Assembly: GCF_018873765.1 (NCBI RefSeq)
Contig: NC_057925.1
Location: forward strand, 62,923,970-62,987,969
Source of the DNA: Telopea speciosissima
Lineage: Eukaryota > Streptophyta > Magnoliopsida > Proteales > Proteaceae
DNA: 64,000 nucleotides
Reading direction: 5' to 3'
Of this stretch, positions 1 through 10,669 are shown in pieces (the first letter of the stretch is position 1; each line of letters begins with the position of its first letter). The position numbers were made by a program, and so were the translations under genes. Under the pieces are notes generated by a model. The model was not told where the DNA came from. It saw nothing but the letters and a program-made list of their open reading frames with translations, and did not search any database.

Positions 1-630
1 TGGCCCAAATTAGGTTGTATACCAACTTTCATGACCAAGGTGGGTCTTATAAATAAGTGTGGCATAAATAAGAGTATGTGTCTGTCCGGTTTCCCACTAA
101 GTGAAACTCCTATTTGGACTTCGGTTTTTCAACATATGATAATGACATTGTGTTTAAATGGCCCAAAATAGGTTGTATACCAACTTTCTTGACCAAACTA
201 GGTCTAAAACCCACCTAACCAGCCATCAAGTTCAAAAAAAAAAAAAAAATAACCCCAACTCGCTTTTTGGCCAGGTCGAAACTTGTACTCGAGACAAGTT
301 CTTGATCTACATACAGAAGTCCTACCTCAATCGAGGGAACAAGTAATGTCTATTTTGAACCCTCTAAGAAAGCAATAGAAGGATGTTTTATCCACCGACT
401 AAGAAACACACAACTACCAAGATGAATATTTATTTCTCAATAAACACACCCTTTTACAAAACCTAGAACTCAAAATAAATATTGAAAGACACCATGGGAC
501 TCTCCAACAAAAGAAAGATTCCCTCTTTCTCTTCTTCTAAATATACCAAAATCAGGACAAAGAAAACTACAATATCCACAAGATTGCATCTTCAGAACCA
601 AACGGAAAGAAAGCCAACAAAAGTAAAGAA
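1..630. other. Non-coding stretch, no gene recognised
   Basis: No open reading frame here resembles a known protein. Only short A-rich runs are seen. It probably lies inside the long intron, or the 3' flank, of the NOT3 gene that starts at 3987 on the minus strand, but no further NOT3 exon was recognised. Confidence 0.5.
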
Positions 631-1146
631 CTCCCATCTCCGGTGGCACACTCTAGAATTCAAAAGATGGACCTTAAACAAAATCTACACATTTTGAATC
701 AACTTAATTACATAAAGCAAGCAATAGATTTGTAGCTTCATCTTCTTTCTTGCATATAAGGCACCCATTAGGTATTAGCTAACCAAATAGAGCCAACAAC
801 CTACCTTACATTATTCAGTATCATTAAGCAAAAGCTTCATCCTAGGGTGATAAAAGAATCCAGAGCTTCCAAAAAGGGGACACCTCTACTCCCATCTCCG
901 GTGGCACACTCTAGAATTCAAAAGATGGACCTTAAACAAAATCTACACATTTTGAATCAACTTAATTACATAAAGCAAGCAATAGATTTGTAGCTTCATC
1001 TTCTTTCTTGCATATAAGGCACCCATTAGGTATTAGCTAACCAAATAGAGCCAACAACCTACCTTACATTATTCAGTATCATTAAGCAAAAGCTTCATCC
1101 TAGGGTGATAAAAGAATCCAGAGCTTCCAAAAAGGGGACACCTCTA
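631..1146. repeat. Tandem duplication, 2 x 258 bp
   Basis: The block beginning CTCCCATCTCCGGTGGCACA at 631 starts again at 889 and runs nearly without change to about 1146. The copies are head to tail with a period of 258 bp and no spacer. The near identity means a recent duplication or an assembly artefact. No coding content was recognised. Confidence 0.9.
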
Positions 1147-1704
1147 CATTGGCTGTCATCAACGACTTGTATAGAGCTTCATAAAAAATCCAAACTGATG
1201 TGGGCAGCCACCCACCAATTCTAGTACTCCATGGACCCGAGATAAAGTAGGATGAGATTCTCCTTATTATCTTACATGCTCCATGCTTTTCCCTTATTGG
1301 TATCATTGGTATTCCATTACGTGGCTAAATTTTCCTGTCTACGGAAGTTTTTTTAATTGTTTAGAGCTTCCACTCAATTTCAGAATGCCACGAGCACGAA
1401 TTGAAAAGGAAGGAAGAGCAAGCTCAAACCAAATCCCTCTGCCATACTCCAAAGTCCATTACTCTCACAATATAAGCAAGAAAAACTAATAGAAACTCCC
1501 AGAAACCAACCTTTTATCCAACAGTTCTGTACGTTAAACCTATTTCTCGAGGAGCCGCAGAATAGTATTGTCACGATATAGAGTGATTCCTAAAGCAACT
1601 TGGATAGTTTTTAAGTAGCGGCAAGTTCTAAAGCATCCACCCGAACAATCATTGAAATGTGAATCACAAGGACAATCCCAAAGACTAAATAATTAACTAA
1701 AGGG

Positions 1705-3389
1705 TGTTGGACAAGTGTGTGTCCATCAAACCCGGTTCGGTCCGGTTCAACCCGGTTCACCTTTGTATTGAACATTTATACATTTTAGTTTAATATTGTC
1801 ACATGCGATATAAACTTTTTGAGCATTATGTGTCCGTAAGTTATACTTAAAATGGTAGTCACGACTAGGGTTTGGGTTGGCCACCCTTATCATATGGTCG
1901 TCGCATTGGGTATGCCTAGACATGTGATGTCAGGGTACGAATGCGAGTGCTCACATGTTTGATGTGTGCATTGGCGAAGAATCTACTTTGTCGATTCCCT
2001 CTGTATTCACGCCCGGATGTAGGAAGGGATAGACGTGTCACCGACACTGCACTGAGGGAACCCCCACGAAGTGTGATTGCATTCTTTGGTTCATCAATGA
2101 CCGAGACTCAGCGAGTAGCCGGTGTTCGGGAATGCGTGAACACTTTGTGAGTGAAGGAGTTATCCAACACGGTCACCATCGCCCGATTGGGGAACACCAA
2201 GATAGAGACTGCTCGTGCATGGTCGAATCGAACGGATCCAGATCCGTTTTGGAAATGGTTTTGCAAAATTTATTTTACATAAAATGATACATTATTTATA
2301 GTTATTTCAAATAAAGTGTTTTATCGAGTTTTCGGGACCCGATCGGATGCACGACGCTCTTATATGGACATGTACTATGGATTGGGGTTCAATACATGTG
2401 TACATGCCCTAGATTCCATAATGATGGTGTTGATTAGTGGGGGGTTGTATATGATAAATTGTTATCATATAGGGAGTTATTTGGAATTTGCTAATTTAAT
2501 TGGCTCTTTATTTAATTAATGGATTTGGTGCTAATTATAATTATCCATTAATAATTAAATAAAGAATCTAATTAATACTTTCCCTATTAGATTCTGCTTC
2601 TTCACTGTAGCACTTTGAGTTTAAACAGAACTGCCAGACTGAGAGAGAGAGAGTTAGACTCTCACTAGGGCTCTATTAAATCTATCTAGGATTTAATTAA
2701 ACCCTATTATTATAAATAGGGGACCAAAAATACGCAGAAGAGAAGTTCTCCACGTTTTTGGAGCAGACACTCTCTCTCCTGCGTTTTTGGTTTCCCTCTC
2801 TCCCTCTTGTGATCTCTCTTCTTCTTCATGCTTCTCTCACCTGTGTTTGAGAGTTGGGGTTTGTGAAACCCTAGATCTGTGCTGAGGAGTTTGAAGGCAT
2901 CTGGGATTGGCGTGTAGAACCTTGGTAGCACTATTGGAGGTTCAGATTTGTTTGCTTGGAGCGCTCATTGGAGGAAGAACCACTGTCTATTGGAGGAGCA
3001 ACACTTGAGGCTCACCAGGTTAGCAGTTCTTTATTAATTCCTTCTGTTCATTGATTATTAATATTTATGGGATGCGAAAGAAACTCGAATCGATTATTTT
3101 CCGCTGCGCATTCGAGTATGGGATGGATCCCTCTTGCCATGTGATGGACTAGAGACGAGTTTCTTCGTCCCTATTATGATAATTAATTTTATGGAATGCA
3201 ATAGGGAAGGAGAAACCCTAATAGGGATGCACCAGGGTTCCCATGGGCGACCATGGGAAACCCTAAAATTAAAATGGGGCACCCATGGGACACCATGGGC
3301 TAACCCAGGGCGTGCAAAACCCTAAAGATAAATATCTTGGTCTCCCTAGGAAACCATGGTTTGATCCCTGGACCGTTGTTTAGCCAACA
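1705..3389 (+). mobile_element. Solo LTR, 1,685 bp, with 5-bp target duplication
   Basis: The element starts TGTTGG and ends CCAACA, a perfect 6-bp terminal inverted repeat of the TG..CA type expected of an LTR. It is flanked on both sides by AAGGG (1700-1704 and 3390-3394), the 5-bp duplication left by LTR-retrotransposon integrase. A TATA box (TATAAATA, near 2711) lies inside, where an LTR promoter is expected. No primer-binding site, polypurine tract or gag-pol follows, so this is a solo LTR left by LTR-LTR recombination. Parts of it recur at 37.7-38.8 kb. The superfamily cannot be decided because no internal region is present. Orientation is taken from the TATA box. Confidence 0.88.
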
Positions 3390-3655
3390 AAGGGAACCAA
3401 AAAGAACGAGAAGAACATGGACATGTATGCCTCGCATCAACTATCATAGCATATCAAAAACTGTGTTTACTCATGTAATGTACTTGAAGTGATTCACCCC
3501 AAAAATAAAAAAAGTAGTTACAAAGTTTTTTTTTTCGGTTCAGCTGATCACAGTGTAATTGCGAACTTTATGTTGCATTTCCCAAGTAGTTCTAGTCCCT
3601 TGTAAACTTAAAAAAAGGAACCAACTTAAGAAAGAAAAAAGTAGCAAACTCTAAC

Positions 3656-3987
3656 CTTCCTGTCTTTTATCTCACTCGACTGTGTCCAAGTCATGATCTG
3701 GTCTCGGTATCGCTGAAGCTTCTTGATCTCTTTCTTCAAATCCGCCTCGAATTTCTCCTTCTGGTTCGCATTGTCGGTATCGTAAACCTAAACGTCAAAA
3801 GAACCATTAGTAATGGTGAAGGAAAATCACGCTCCAACGAGAGAGAGAGAGAAAAAGAATTCAATGGTCATAGGTGTTGTTCCCCAGAAGGGACCTTGTT
3901 CCAGATACTGTCGAAGAGATCAACGCCCTCTTGGACCTTCTTCAGGACCCGATCGATCTCCCCTTGAACCTTCCGGCTAGCTCCCAT
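3656..3987 (-). CDS. NOT3: CCR4-NOT subunit NOT3, 5' exons only (partial)
   Basis: Coding exon 1 is 3895-3987 (31 codons, begins [10 protein letters not shown]) and exon 2 is 3656-3787 (44 codons, begins [10 protein letters not shown]). Both have GT donors, and exon 2 has an AG acceptor. The joined 75 residues match the start of the Not3 N-terminal domain: a basic, heptad-rich helix with the hallmark FDSIWNK and [11 protein letters not shown] segments. NOT3 is a scaffold of the CCR4-NOT complex, which deadenylates mRNA and represses translation. The rest of the protein (several hundred residues in the family) is not seen in the 3.6 kb to the left, so the gene continues past the window edge after a long intron holding a solo LTR and a 258-bp tandem duplication. 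A 5' fragment pseudogene is possible but less likely, since both exons and their splice sites are intact. Confidence 0.85.
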
Positions 3988-4667
3988 GGTGAAGCTGAAG
4001 AAAAACAGGAGGAATAATAGACCTCTAACATTCAAAAATTGATTTCGATTTGTATCTTCAATATAGATTTATGCTTTCAGGGATTTTCGAGTTGCACAAA
4101 CTAGAGAGTAGAGACTAGAGATAGAGAGTTTGTTCGGGATAGTAGAGTTGGGTACTGAATCGCCTAATGGGAGTTGGCAATTCGCGAAGACGATAGCTAT
4201 ATACAGAAACATTTGCTCTGGGTGGGCCCGCCTTATACAAATCAGAGCCACGTTAATAGCGTCAATATTCAAAATAATCGATCGGTTCCTCTCCACGTCC
4301 CAACAGTTGAACGTACATGTGAGAGCCAACCACCTCTCATAATTTTGCCATTTACAAGGGGAAGAGGGGTTTTGTTGGAAACAAAATTAAATTATGATTG
4401 ATTCTGTGATGTACGTTCACCTGTTGGTACATGCAGATGATCCATTCTCATCGTCTAGACCATTGGATAGCTCAAAATTTTTTGAGCAAGGACCGAACAC
4501 ATGTTTACTTGTTGTGGGGAAATCGGGATAGCTACAACCTAGAAAATATTTCCCGTATTGGCATCCTAGAGACCCCTGATGGTCGCATCTTTACATTACA
4601 TTTGGTTGCGTAAATTGAACCGAATCGAAATCGACCTTCTATTTTTCTTATAAAAAAAAAATCAATT
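3988..4667. other. NOT3 upstream region
   Basis: This is the 5' UTR and promoter side of the minus-strand NOT3 gene. No certain TATA box or second gene was recognised. The short open frames on both strands here do not resemble known proteins. Confidence 0.4.
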
Positions 4668-4808
4668 AACGCTACCTAGGCATGTGCAGTGTGCTGCCCC
4701 TACGATCAGACACAGGGACGTGCGAAATGATTGCTGCACCCCCGATAAATTTTGCACACCCCTGTGTCAGGTGCAGGGGCAGCGCATCACACATGCCCAT
4801 GTAGCGTT
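4668..4808. repeat. Foldback (MITE-like) element, about 141 bp
   Basis: The left arm beginning AACGCTACCTAGGCATGTG and the right arm ending CACATGCCCATGTAGCGTT are inverted copies of each other over about 50 bp, with a short middle. It looks like a small non-autonomous DNA transposon. No convincing target duplication was seen, so the superfamily is not assigned. Confidence 0.65.
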
Positions 4809-5309
4809 CTCTTTTTCTTTTTTTTCTCTTTTTTTTTGGAAATTTACACATGTCTCCCTTAATGCGTCCATGATGCTTCACTATTTACGCGTACCTCCCC
4901 TACTTTTCAAAAGATTGAATAAGTTAATTAGTTCATTAACCTGGTACAAAAAAATGTTAGAATATATCATAAATTAACCAAATTGCCCTTCCTGCTAAAA
5001 TAAAATTTTTTCTTCTATTATTTCCCTTGTTTCTATTCTTGAAAAACCCAAATGGCAGAGAATCGCCCATGGTCACACCGTCTCTCCCATCTCCGGTAAG
5101 CAAAAGCCCTAACATGCAATTCATATTCCCCGTGACGATGAATGGGTTATGTATTTTTTCTTCAATCCTCTTCTTCAATCAACAAATGTTTCTCTTTTCC
5201 CTTCTTCATCTCTCTCTCCCATTTCTCTCGGTTCTATGGTTTCTCCATTGTAACTCGTTTTAGTTATGAAGAAGATGTAGGAATTAGTTTTGATTAATTA
5301 ATAGGTGTC

Positions 5310-5757
5310 CCACATGACCTATTACTTGTTGACCAAGTATATCTCAACATAAACTTGGATGTATATTAAGGAACCCAATCCTAGCTGACTAAAGGGATTA
5401 GAGTTCTATTCCTAGCCTAATTAGCAATCCTTGATTGGAAGAGTGCATCACAATATCTATATAAAAGACTCTAGATCCTCTCTCTATCTATGCTAAGTTT
5501 CATATCAGTCCCTCACTGAGAAACATTGTGGGAGATCAAGATGAATAAACCTAGAAACTCTATTGTTCGTTATTGTTGCAAATATATTTTGAAGACAAAC
5601 GTCGCCATGGCTAGTGGGAGTTAAGGAATCGTCTCACAACATACGATGGTGAACGGTATGAATAGATATCTCTATTTTATGCTTGTGATTCATTAACCCA
5701 TAGGCAAGGTCCTTATGTATTCATGTGTATGGAGATATTAATCTTACACGTGTTATC
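5310..5757 (+). mobile_element. Possible LTR-retrotransposon relic (LTR plus PBS-like site)
   Basis: The stretch has the layout of a short Copia-type LTR: a TATA-like motif (TATATAAAAG, near 5456), a transcribed part, and then GTTATCAAAGC near 5748, which resembles the usual plant primer-binding site TGGTATCAGAGC. No second LTR and no gag-pol were found, and the exact ends are not fixed. Confidence 0.35.
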
Positions 5758-5759
5758 AA

Positions 5760-6480
5760 AGCTTGCGTTTTCGCCAATGCGTTATTGATTATATGTTTTT
5801 TTTTTCTTTTTCCGATGAATGTCAAGGTTGTCATTAATCGGCAACCATTATCATGCTACCCATTCCACAATGTCCAATCTTATGGGGTTTATTTCCGATC
5901 GTTGCTTGTGGGTTCTCAAACCTACAGGATTAAAAAAAGGAGGGGGGGGCAGCCAAAGGCCACCATGATCGGCAGCCATGACACCATTTTGGCCACACAT
6001 GATGAAACCTACAAAGGGGCTATGCAACCATAGCCGCCCTACCCGTTGCCATCGTTGAGAACTCTCCTAATGCCCTGATGGCTGGCAGATTTAAAAAATA
6101 TATATATATTTCATGAGCAGCCATGGTCGTCATTATGGCAGCTAGGGTAGCCATGGCCGCTAATAATGGGATCACAGATTAAAACAAAAGAGGCTACAAC
6201 AGAGCCGATGGGATCACAGATTTAAGGGTACTTGAATTGGCCATGAAAAGAAGGGGTTTATTAGGGTTTCAATCTTTTAAGGGTTTTGAAATCGGGTTTC
6301 AACTTTGAGGTTGGGCTTGGTGTTTCCGACAGAGATCTCCGCCATTATGGTCGTCGGAGTCATACCAGTGTTCGCCTGGTTTAGCCGGAGCCAAATGGTA
6401 TCAGAAGAGGCCACAATCGGCAACTGAATATTTGAATAAACCCTTCTGTTTTAATTGAAGGGAAGCAATTTTCTGTCCAA
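5760..6480. other. Non-coding stretch
   Basis: It is rich in short repeats of the type GCAGCCATGG and CCATGGTCGTC, with no convincing coding frame. It may be the untranslated interior of the retroelement relic to its left. Confidence 0.3.
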
Positions 6481-6606
6481 GAGTGTGGCCTACACCAGCA
6501 CTCCCATGTGTCTATCTCTCTCCTCCTCAAAATAAGGGGATAAACGTGTCTTTTCATATGGGAAGAGAGAGATAGACCCATGGGAGTATTGGTGTAGGCC
6601 ACACTC
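6481..6606. repeat. Foldback element, 126 bp, with a related third arm near 6846
   Basis: The left arm (GAGTGTGGCCTACACCAGCA onward) and the right arm are inverted copies over about 43 bp around a loop of about 40 bp. A further degenerate copy of the arm (GGAGGAGAGAGATAGACATA) lies at about 6846-6890. This suggests either a longer element with ends at 6481 and about 6890, or two members of one family. Confidence 0.65.
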
Positions 6607-7006
6607 CCAAACAGAGATCTTTTCCCCTTAATTGAAATATAAGAGGAATCCCAAGAATAGATTGAGCTTCTAAAATAAAAGAACAACTCCAATGTAAAGA
6701 CTCATGATTAATCAAATCAACCACTTTTGCACCTCTAGATGATCTCTCTACAGGTGTATTTGGAACTTGACAACTTATTTTAATTGCCCTATTATCCTTA
6801 CTTCTCTCTTCCCTCTTAGGAAATGACATATTTGCCCCTATTTGTGGGAGGAGAGAGATAGACATAGGGAGGCGCTAGCGTGGGCTAAGCAGCCAGACAG
6901 GGAACTCAATCCAATATATAAAAATATCAACGGAAGAACCATCCCCAAGTTTCATTTGTATTTGTGCACCTTTAAGAAATTGAGACAAATTGAATAATCC
7001 ATAATT

Positions 7007-7898
7007 TTTTTTGGAGAAAGGGGTAATTTATAATAAAAGGGAAATAAATAGGGATTTACATCCTAAAGAATTTTTTCCCATTAGCATCATCTCGAATTAG
7101 ATCGGAGAGAGCCTCAGGGAGACTATCAATACACAGATGGACTTCTTGACAGGAAAGAAGGTGACCCGCCAAGAAATCCGCACAGCCATTCACCTCTCTG
7201 ATGTGGTGCTCGAAGAAGCACGATCTAAACTGCTCCCGCAGCTCAAGAATGTCCCCATTAAGCCCAAGGGTATACCAGGGTGCCGCATACTTGCCAAGAA
7301 TAACTTGGATGACCAACAAGGAATCTGATCTCACCTGGATTTGGGTTATGCCCAGTGATCTGGCCCTAGCCATGCCACTCCGAATAGCCTTGAGCTCCAT
7401 ACAAATAACATTTACGTCTGCATCCCTTGTTGCCCCTGTTAAAGCGAAGATAGGATGTCTGACATAATTCCTACCGATTGCACCATAACCGCCCATGGCG
7501 CCCCTTACAGAGCCATCACAATTAACAGCCACCCAACCAACAGGGGGACGTTGCCATCTATGAGAGGTGGGGATGCTAAGAGTAAACTTGGCCTTTATTC
7601 TCCAACGATGGAAGATATCTCTATCATGCCCAGTGTCTGGAGTAGAGGTTTCCAAATCAGAGAAGCAGTTACGAGTATCATCAAGGATCTGCTGGACGAC
7701 AGCCAAGAGGGGTTTAGTTTGTTGTCTAAAGATTCTACAGTTCCTCTCCTCCCAGATTCTATACACAATAGTAGTTAGGCTGAATCGCCTAATCTGACTG
7801 CATAGGGAAGAACCAGTGAAATGCTGCATAATCCAGCTTACCTCATCCTGCCACGAACCGCACGCATCCCTTGAGAAGCCATTTACCAGGAAGACTTC
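7007..7898 (-). mobile_element. 5'-truncated LINE, RNase H-like 3' end
   Basis: The minus strand carries an open frame ending at 7056 whose C-terminal half is an RNase H-like domain of the kind at the end of plant LINE ORF2. It shows VNCDGS, a central MELKAIRSG with the acidic residue, then RSDSL and a late CADFLAG. A short A-run on the minus strand (plus-strand T-run near 7005-7012) marks the 3' end. TCCATAATT occurs at 6998-7006 and again at 7899-7907, a 9-bp target duplication. If that is right, the 306-codon open frame (7056-7976) is chimeric: its first 26 or so residues are flanking DNA, and the LINE begins at about KEVFLVNG. No reverse transcriptase is present, so the copy is dead on arrival. 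Confidence 0.7.
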
Positions 7899-7907
7899 CT
7901 TCCATAA

Positions 7908-8640
7908 TTGATTTAGTTTTGGTTTTATGTATTGATTTAAAAAAACAATTGGTGTAATTAGGTTTTGAACTGACACAATCTTCCCCTTCCATCCACTTGG
8001 CTATATGCATAGCGTTTTAACCCTATATATTTAGTTTTTTGAAGGTGTTGAACAATTTAGGTAGGTATCATTTGGAAATTGTAGATTCTTCAAAGAATGT
8101 CCTAAAATCAAAAGGGAGAAAAAAACAAAAAAAATAAAGAGAGAGAGAGAGTTTTCTGTCTAGGGGTGCAGCTCTTGTGCCAACGTAGGGCACGTGGGAG
8201 CATCAATAGGAACGGAATTTATACTTTTCATGGGGGCACAACGATCATTTTGATTCACGACTTCATGGTAAAATGTTAAATACGTTTATTTTGTTAAATT
8301 GTAAAAAAAAAAAGTATAACCTTCTGGACACCCTTAAAAAAGTATTTGAACCACTGATGGTAGCTTGACGGAACTCCTTTGTAGCCGTGAATCCCTCTTA
8401 CACTTACAACATGGGGAGCTTCCCAGCAACAAGTGGCATTTTATTTAAGTGATAGGGGGTAGCCTTAAACACCTTTTTCTCGTTCACATCGTCGAGGTCT
8501 TTGGAAGTAAGCCAACTAAGAAGAGATCCCATTGCAAACTGAGTAACATTATGACGCCAATATATGATCATCCCACCATATTGTCGTATCCTGCAGAGAG
8601 AAACCCCCATGACTTCCAACATGGAAATGGATTTCCTCTA
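7908..8640. other. Non-coding stretch
   Basis: No gene is recognised. A segment near 8160-8290 (GGGGTGCAGCTCTTGTGCCA onward) resembles segments near 31.69 and 32.75 kb and may be a shared short element. The ends are not resolved. Confidence 0.3.
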
Positions 8641-8987
8641 GCCGTAGCGGGAGCTGGAGGGTCCAGCCCCGCTAAACGACAACAAAAACAGCGGTGGGTG
8701 GTCATTTCACAGGTGGGTCCCACCTAGGCCTCATCTATAAAATGACCAACCCTTGGATCCGACTCCTCTCTAGGAAGCCCAACACTCATGGAAGGGGCCA
8801 TCCGACGGCTGGGTTGTGTCGCACACATCTCGACATGCGCCAATCATCCATCGGGATGTGTGCGGCACAACCCCACCATCGGATGGCCCCTTGGACATTC
8901 CATGGGTCAATCCCCACTCCCCCCACCACCCCTTTTCTGTTTTTTGGGTGGCTTCCGAGCGCTGGACCCTCCAGCTCTTGCCACGGC
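8641..8987. repeat. MITE-like element, 347 bp, with nested palindrome
   Basis: Outer arms of about 29 bp (GCCGTAGCGGGAGCTGGAGG at 8641, and its inverse ending at 8987) bracket a GC-richer interior. Inside lies a second inverted repeat at about 8794-8890 with arms of about 42 bp (starting GGGGCCATCCGACGGCTGGG). No clear target duplication was found. The open frames across it come from its base composition and are not genes. Confidence 0.65.
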
Positions 8988-9137
8988 TGGAGGAGAGCCA
9001 GATCCTTCTAACATTTCAAGGGGATTGTAATTCTGTACTTCTCGAGGAAAAGAAACCCATATCCGATAAATGATCTTATAAAAAAAACCCGATAAATGAC
9101 TGCACTGCCTATATGTCCGTGGCGGGATAGGTGTTTA

Positions 9138-9233
9138 CATTTGGATTTCTACCGCCAAATATTGGCGCCAAACAATTCCCGCGCCCATTTGGATTTCTAC
9201 CGCCAAAAATTGGCGCCAAACAATTCCCGCGCC
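9138..9233 (+). promoter_or_regulatory. Duplicated 48-bp promoter block with E2F-type sites
   Basis: Two 48-bp copies (9138-9185 and 9186-9233) lie head to tail with one difference. Each holds the palindrome TTGGCGCCAA, whose inverse strand reads TTTGGCGCC (E2F consensus TTTSSCGC); ATTCCCGCG (matches WTTSSCGSS); and CCGCCAAA (inverse TTTGGCGG). That gives about six candidate E2F/DP sites 150-230 bp upstream of the start codon at 9371. E2F factors drive G1/S genes in plants, so S-phase control of the downstream gene is inferred. Confidence 0.6.
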
Positions 9234-9270
9234 CGTCGCGCCCAACACCCCCCCCCCCAAAGGCCCGTAT

Positions 9271-9278
9271 TATATATG
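9271..9278 (+). promoter_or_regulatory. TATA box of the 9371 gene
   Basis: TATATATG lies 93-100 bp upstream of the ATG, at the spacing expected for a TATA box, a start about 30 bp downstream and a short 5' UTR. Confidence 0.5.
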
Positions 9279-9370
9279 AAAGGTAGAACTCTACGACATA
9301 AGAAAGTCTCACTCACACACTTTGGGTTAACGGTTAACCTCAGTGTCTCTGTTTTTCTGTCGCCAACGCC

Positions 9371-10210
9371 ATGGTTGTGGCTTTGAGCCCCGGAAACTTC
9401 TACGGCAGAAACATGCCGAGGCCCCGAATCTACACGGACGTGAAGCTGAGCGAAGATGGGACTAGGGTGGATCCGCCGTTATCTGTCCTCGATCCTTTGC
9501 TTACCTGGGCCAACGATTCTCACTGGTCCATGGGTGGTTTAAGCTTCAAACGCCACAGGCTTCAGGGTAGGATCGAAGGCAGCATCAAGAAGCTAAGGGC
9601 CCAACAGGAGGGGAGGATTAAGAAGAAGAAGAAAGAGAGCATGGAAAAAAAACCCTCTTCGACTTCAGTCCCTCCATCCTCTTCGTTTTGTCTTTCCCCT
9701 CGACGACAGTCTTTTCTTCTCACTGATCATAAATCGAACGGAGAGTCAGTAGAAGAGGTGGTGAAGAGTCATCCGCGAAAAATACCAGACACGAAAGTCG
9801 GTGATGACTTCAAGTTTGCTTATGCTAAAGCTGCTGTAGTGGGTCCGGTTACTAGGAGGAAAAGGAAGTCTAAGGTTCCTGGCCAAGACTGCCCTGTTTC
9901 TGCAGAAAATAGCAAGGGAATTCATCCAAAGAAAAACAAGAACAATAAACCCATTACAGATCCACTCCCTCACTCTTTTCCTCTCCGTCGGCGACGGGCT
10001 CTGGTTCTCAATGACAATGACACTGAAGATGTTGAAGACGAAGAATCGGAGAGCAGCCCGGGAAGACTGCAGAAGAACAGAAGACGGAGTGCCAACGAAA
10101 TTACCAAGGGTTCCTCTCTTTCGAGTACTAGCCAGGATGCGGTAGCGTTTTCGACCCGTAGCCATAATCCTCCTGCTGGATTGCGTATGGTTACCAATCG
10201 TCGAAATTAA
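9371..10210 (+). CDS. Plant-specific basic nuclear protein, function unknown, 279 aa
   Basis: This is a single-exon frame with its ATG in good context (GCCATGG). The first 70 residues are the ordered, conserved-looking part, with the segments PRPRIYTDVKLSEDG, DPPLSVLDPLL, HWSMGGLSFKR and HRLQGRIEG. I believe this block occurs in uncharacterised proteins of other eudicots, but I cannot attach a function. The rest is low-complexity, Lys/Arg- and Ser-rich, with several basic clusters (KKKKK; RRKRKSK; RRRRAL) that would serve as nuclear localisation signals, and an acidic patch DTEDVEDEESESS. There are CDK-type sites (LSPRR, SSPGR), which would fit the E2F-type promoter upstream. No membrane segment or enzyme motif is visible. 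A cell-cycle or chromosome role is inference only. Confidence 0.8.
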   Translation: MVVALSPGNFYGRNMPRPRIYTDVKLSEDGTRVDPPLSVLDPLLTWANDSHWSMGGLSFKRHRLQGRIEGSIKKLRAQQEGRIKKKKKESMEKKPSSTSVPPSSSFCLSPRRQSFLLTDHKSNGESVEEVVKSHPRKIPDTKVGDDFKFAYAKAAVVGPVTRRKRKSKVPGQDCPVSAENSKGIHPKKNKNNKPITDPLPHSFPLRRRRALVLNDNDTEDVEDEESESSPGRLQKNRRRSANEITKGSSLSSTSQDAVAFSTRSHNPPAGLRMVTNRRN

Positions 10211-10669
10211 CCGGATCAATTGAAAGGGAGTGATACGTACTGTTTATAAGAAAACCATAATCCGCTTTGGTTTGGTCTTTGTGCATGTATATGATTATAT
10301 TTCCTGCTATTTCTGAACCCCTCTCAGTGAGACAGCGTTCTAGGAATAGAATTTAAAAAATTTAATCATATGTTCATGCTACTATGCTAGCACGGAAATT
10401 TTAGGGTTTCCAACGAACCAATTGGCTGGTGTTTTAAATTTAAGAAAAGGAAGAAGGGATTAATGAATATTTGGCAAGAGTTTGGTTTTGATAAAAAGTT
10501 AGATCTCAGACATGATTTTATGAGGTAAAACTCAAAATTGGGTTTGTCTAAATATTCTAGATAGAAATAAATGCATGGGTTCTCTTTCAAATTAATTCAT
10601 GTAAAAGCTTGATCAATGATGTTGACTTCTGAAAAGTAGACTATGTCATGAGTGAGATGGAAATTGGTT

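Noticed and set aside
2316-2519. A small conserved protein, because a near-identical frame occurs at 37769-37969
   Set aside because: Both frames lie inside copies of the same LTR; the likeness is DNA-level repeat identity, not protein conservation.
6394-6408. TGGTATCAGAAG as a retrotransposon primer-binding site
   Set aside because: Close to TGGTATCAGAGC, but no LTR end directly precedes it and no gag follows.
7056-7976. A 306-codon minus-strand gene for an RNase H protein
   Set aside because: It is the 3' end of a LINE with A-tail and flanking 9-bp repeats; the N-terminus is flanking DNA.
8694-9073. Several overlapping plus-strand frames near 8.7-9.1 kb
   Set aside because: They are produced by the GC-rich MITE-like palindrome; no start context or homology.
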